A stretch of DNA of 55,212 bases from IMG/VR virus record IMGVR_UViG_3300046557_000287, positions 1 to 55,212 of that record; one strand, 5' to 3'. The number at the start of each line of letters is the position of its first letter. The first letter of the stretch is position 1. This DNA is from a virus. The translations under genes and the position numbers were made by a program. Below are positions 55,194-55,212 of this stretch, in pieces. The notes below the pieces were generated by a model. It did no database searches, had not been told where the DNA came from, and saw only the letters and a program-made list of their open reading frames with translations.

Positions 55194-55212
55194 GGCGTGC
55201 AGGGCGGGAGTC
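55190..55212 (+). CDS. 5' end of the 29-residue peptide that continues at base 1
   Basis: ATG 55190 overlaps the upstream TGA. The frame reads MRRAGRES to the window end and, if joined to base 1, continues to a stop at 67. Short, so support comes mainly from coupling and the open join. Confidence 0.45.

Noticed and set aside
1-55212. Integrated prophage between host flanks
   Set aside because: The att site by int keeps full imperfect symmetry with phage genes on both sides, and the window ends appear to join in frame.
1-55212. CRISPR array
   Set aside because: No regularly spaced direct repeats; the repeated palindromes are scattered over 40 kb.

Overview
The window reads as the genome of a temperate siphovirus of Streptomyces or a close actinomycete relative. 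Evidence: GC-rich sequence, GTG and TTG starts, a complete lambda-like head and tail operon, a large serine integrase with an apparently intact attP, a Gp3-type recombination directionality factor, and a helix-turn-helix/DUF397 gene pair typical of Streptomyces. The ends appear to join: an ATG overlapping the last stop codon (55190) reads in frame through the end into base 1 and stops at 67. I therefore infer a circular or circularly permuted molecule rather than a prophage between host flanks.

Layout. Almost every gene is on the minus strand, so function runs right to left. 53823 to 33733 is the late block: small and large terminase, portal, MuF-like protein, scaffold, decoration protein, major capsid, connectors, major tail protein, frameshifted tail chaperones, a 1561-residue tape measure with two wall-lytic domains, distal tail proteins, endolysin and a holin-like protein. 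33154 to 23479 is an early block with dNMP kinase, HNH proteins, a RecB/Cas4-like exonuclease, an RNA ligase and many translationally coupled small genes. 23368 to 12181 holds the directionality factor, a two-frame cytosine methyltransferase, a PD-(D/E)XK resolvase, primase-helicase, DNA polymerase A, an HNH protein and further small genes. 11980 to 4851 holds a phage sigma factor, several single-gene units with shared operators, a sortase-like secreted protein and a DUF2637-type membrane protein. 4784 to 511 holds the regulator pair, a five-hairpin non-coding tract, attP and the integrase. A short plus-strand cassette (54091 across the join to 67) and one plus-strand gene at 33501 run against the rest.

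Control. Four matching promoters (minus-strand GTCACA, 17 bp, CATAAC) precede the kinase, the exonuclease, the directionality factor and the sigma factor. A fifth, near the integrase end, has lost 10 bp of spacer. A second class carries the palindrome TTGTGTCGGCCGACACAA over the -35 region of three single-gene units. Cutting across both classes is a 20-bp SalI-centred palindrome (TCCGCTAGTCGACTAGCGGA and a stop-free version), in at least ten copies, mostly at gene 3' ends and just upstream of promoters. Two 89-bp cruciform elements with identical geometry and exactly inverted loops lie about 29.5 kb apart. Together these look like an unusual boundary-marking and regulatory system and are the main novelty of the window.

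Limits. Family names come from motifs read by eye. Many small early genes have no assignable function. Starts were chosen by ribosome binding site and by the frequent ATGA/GTGA overlaps.
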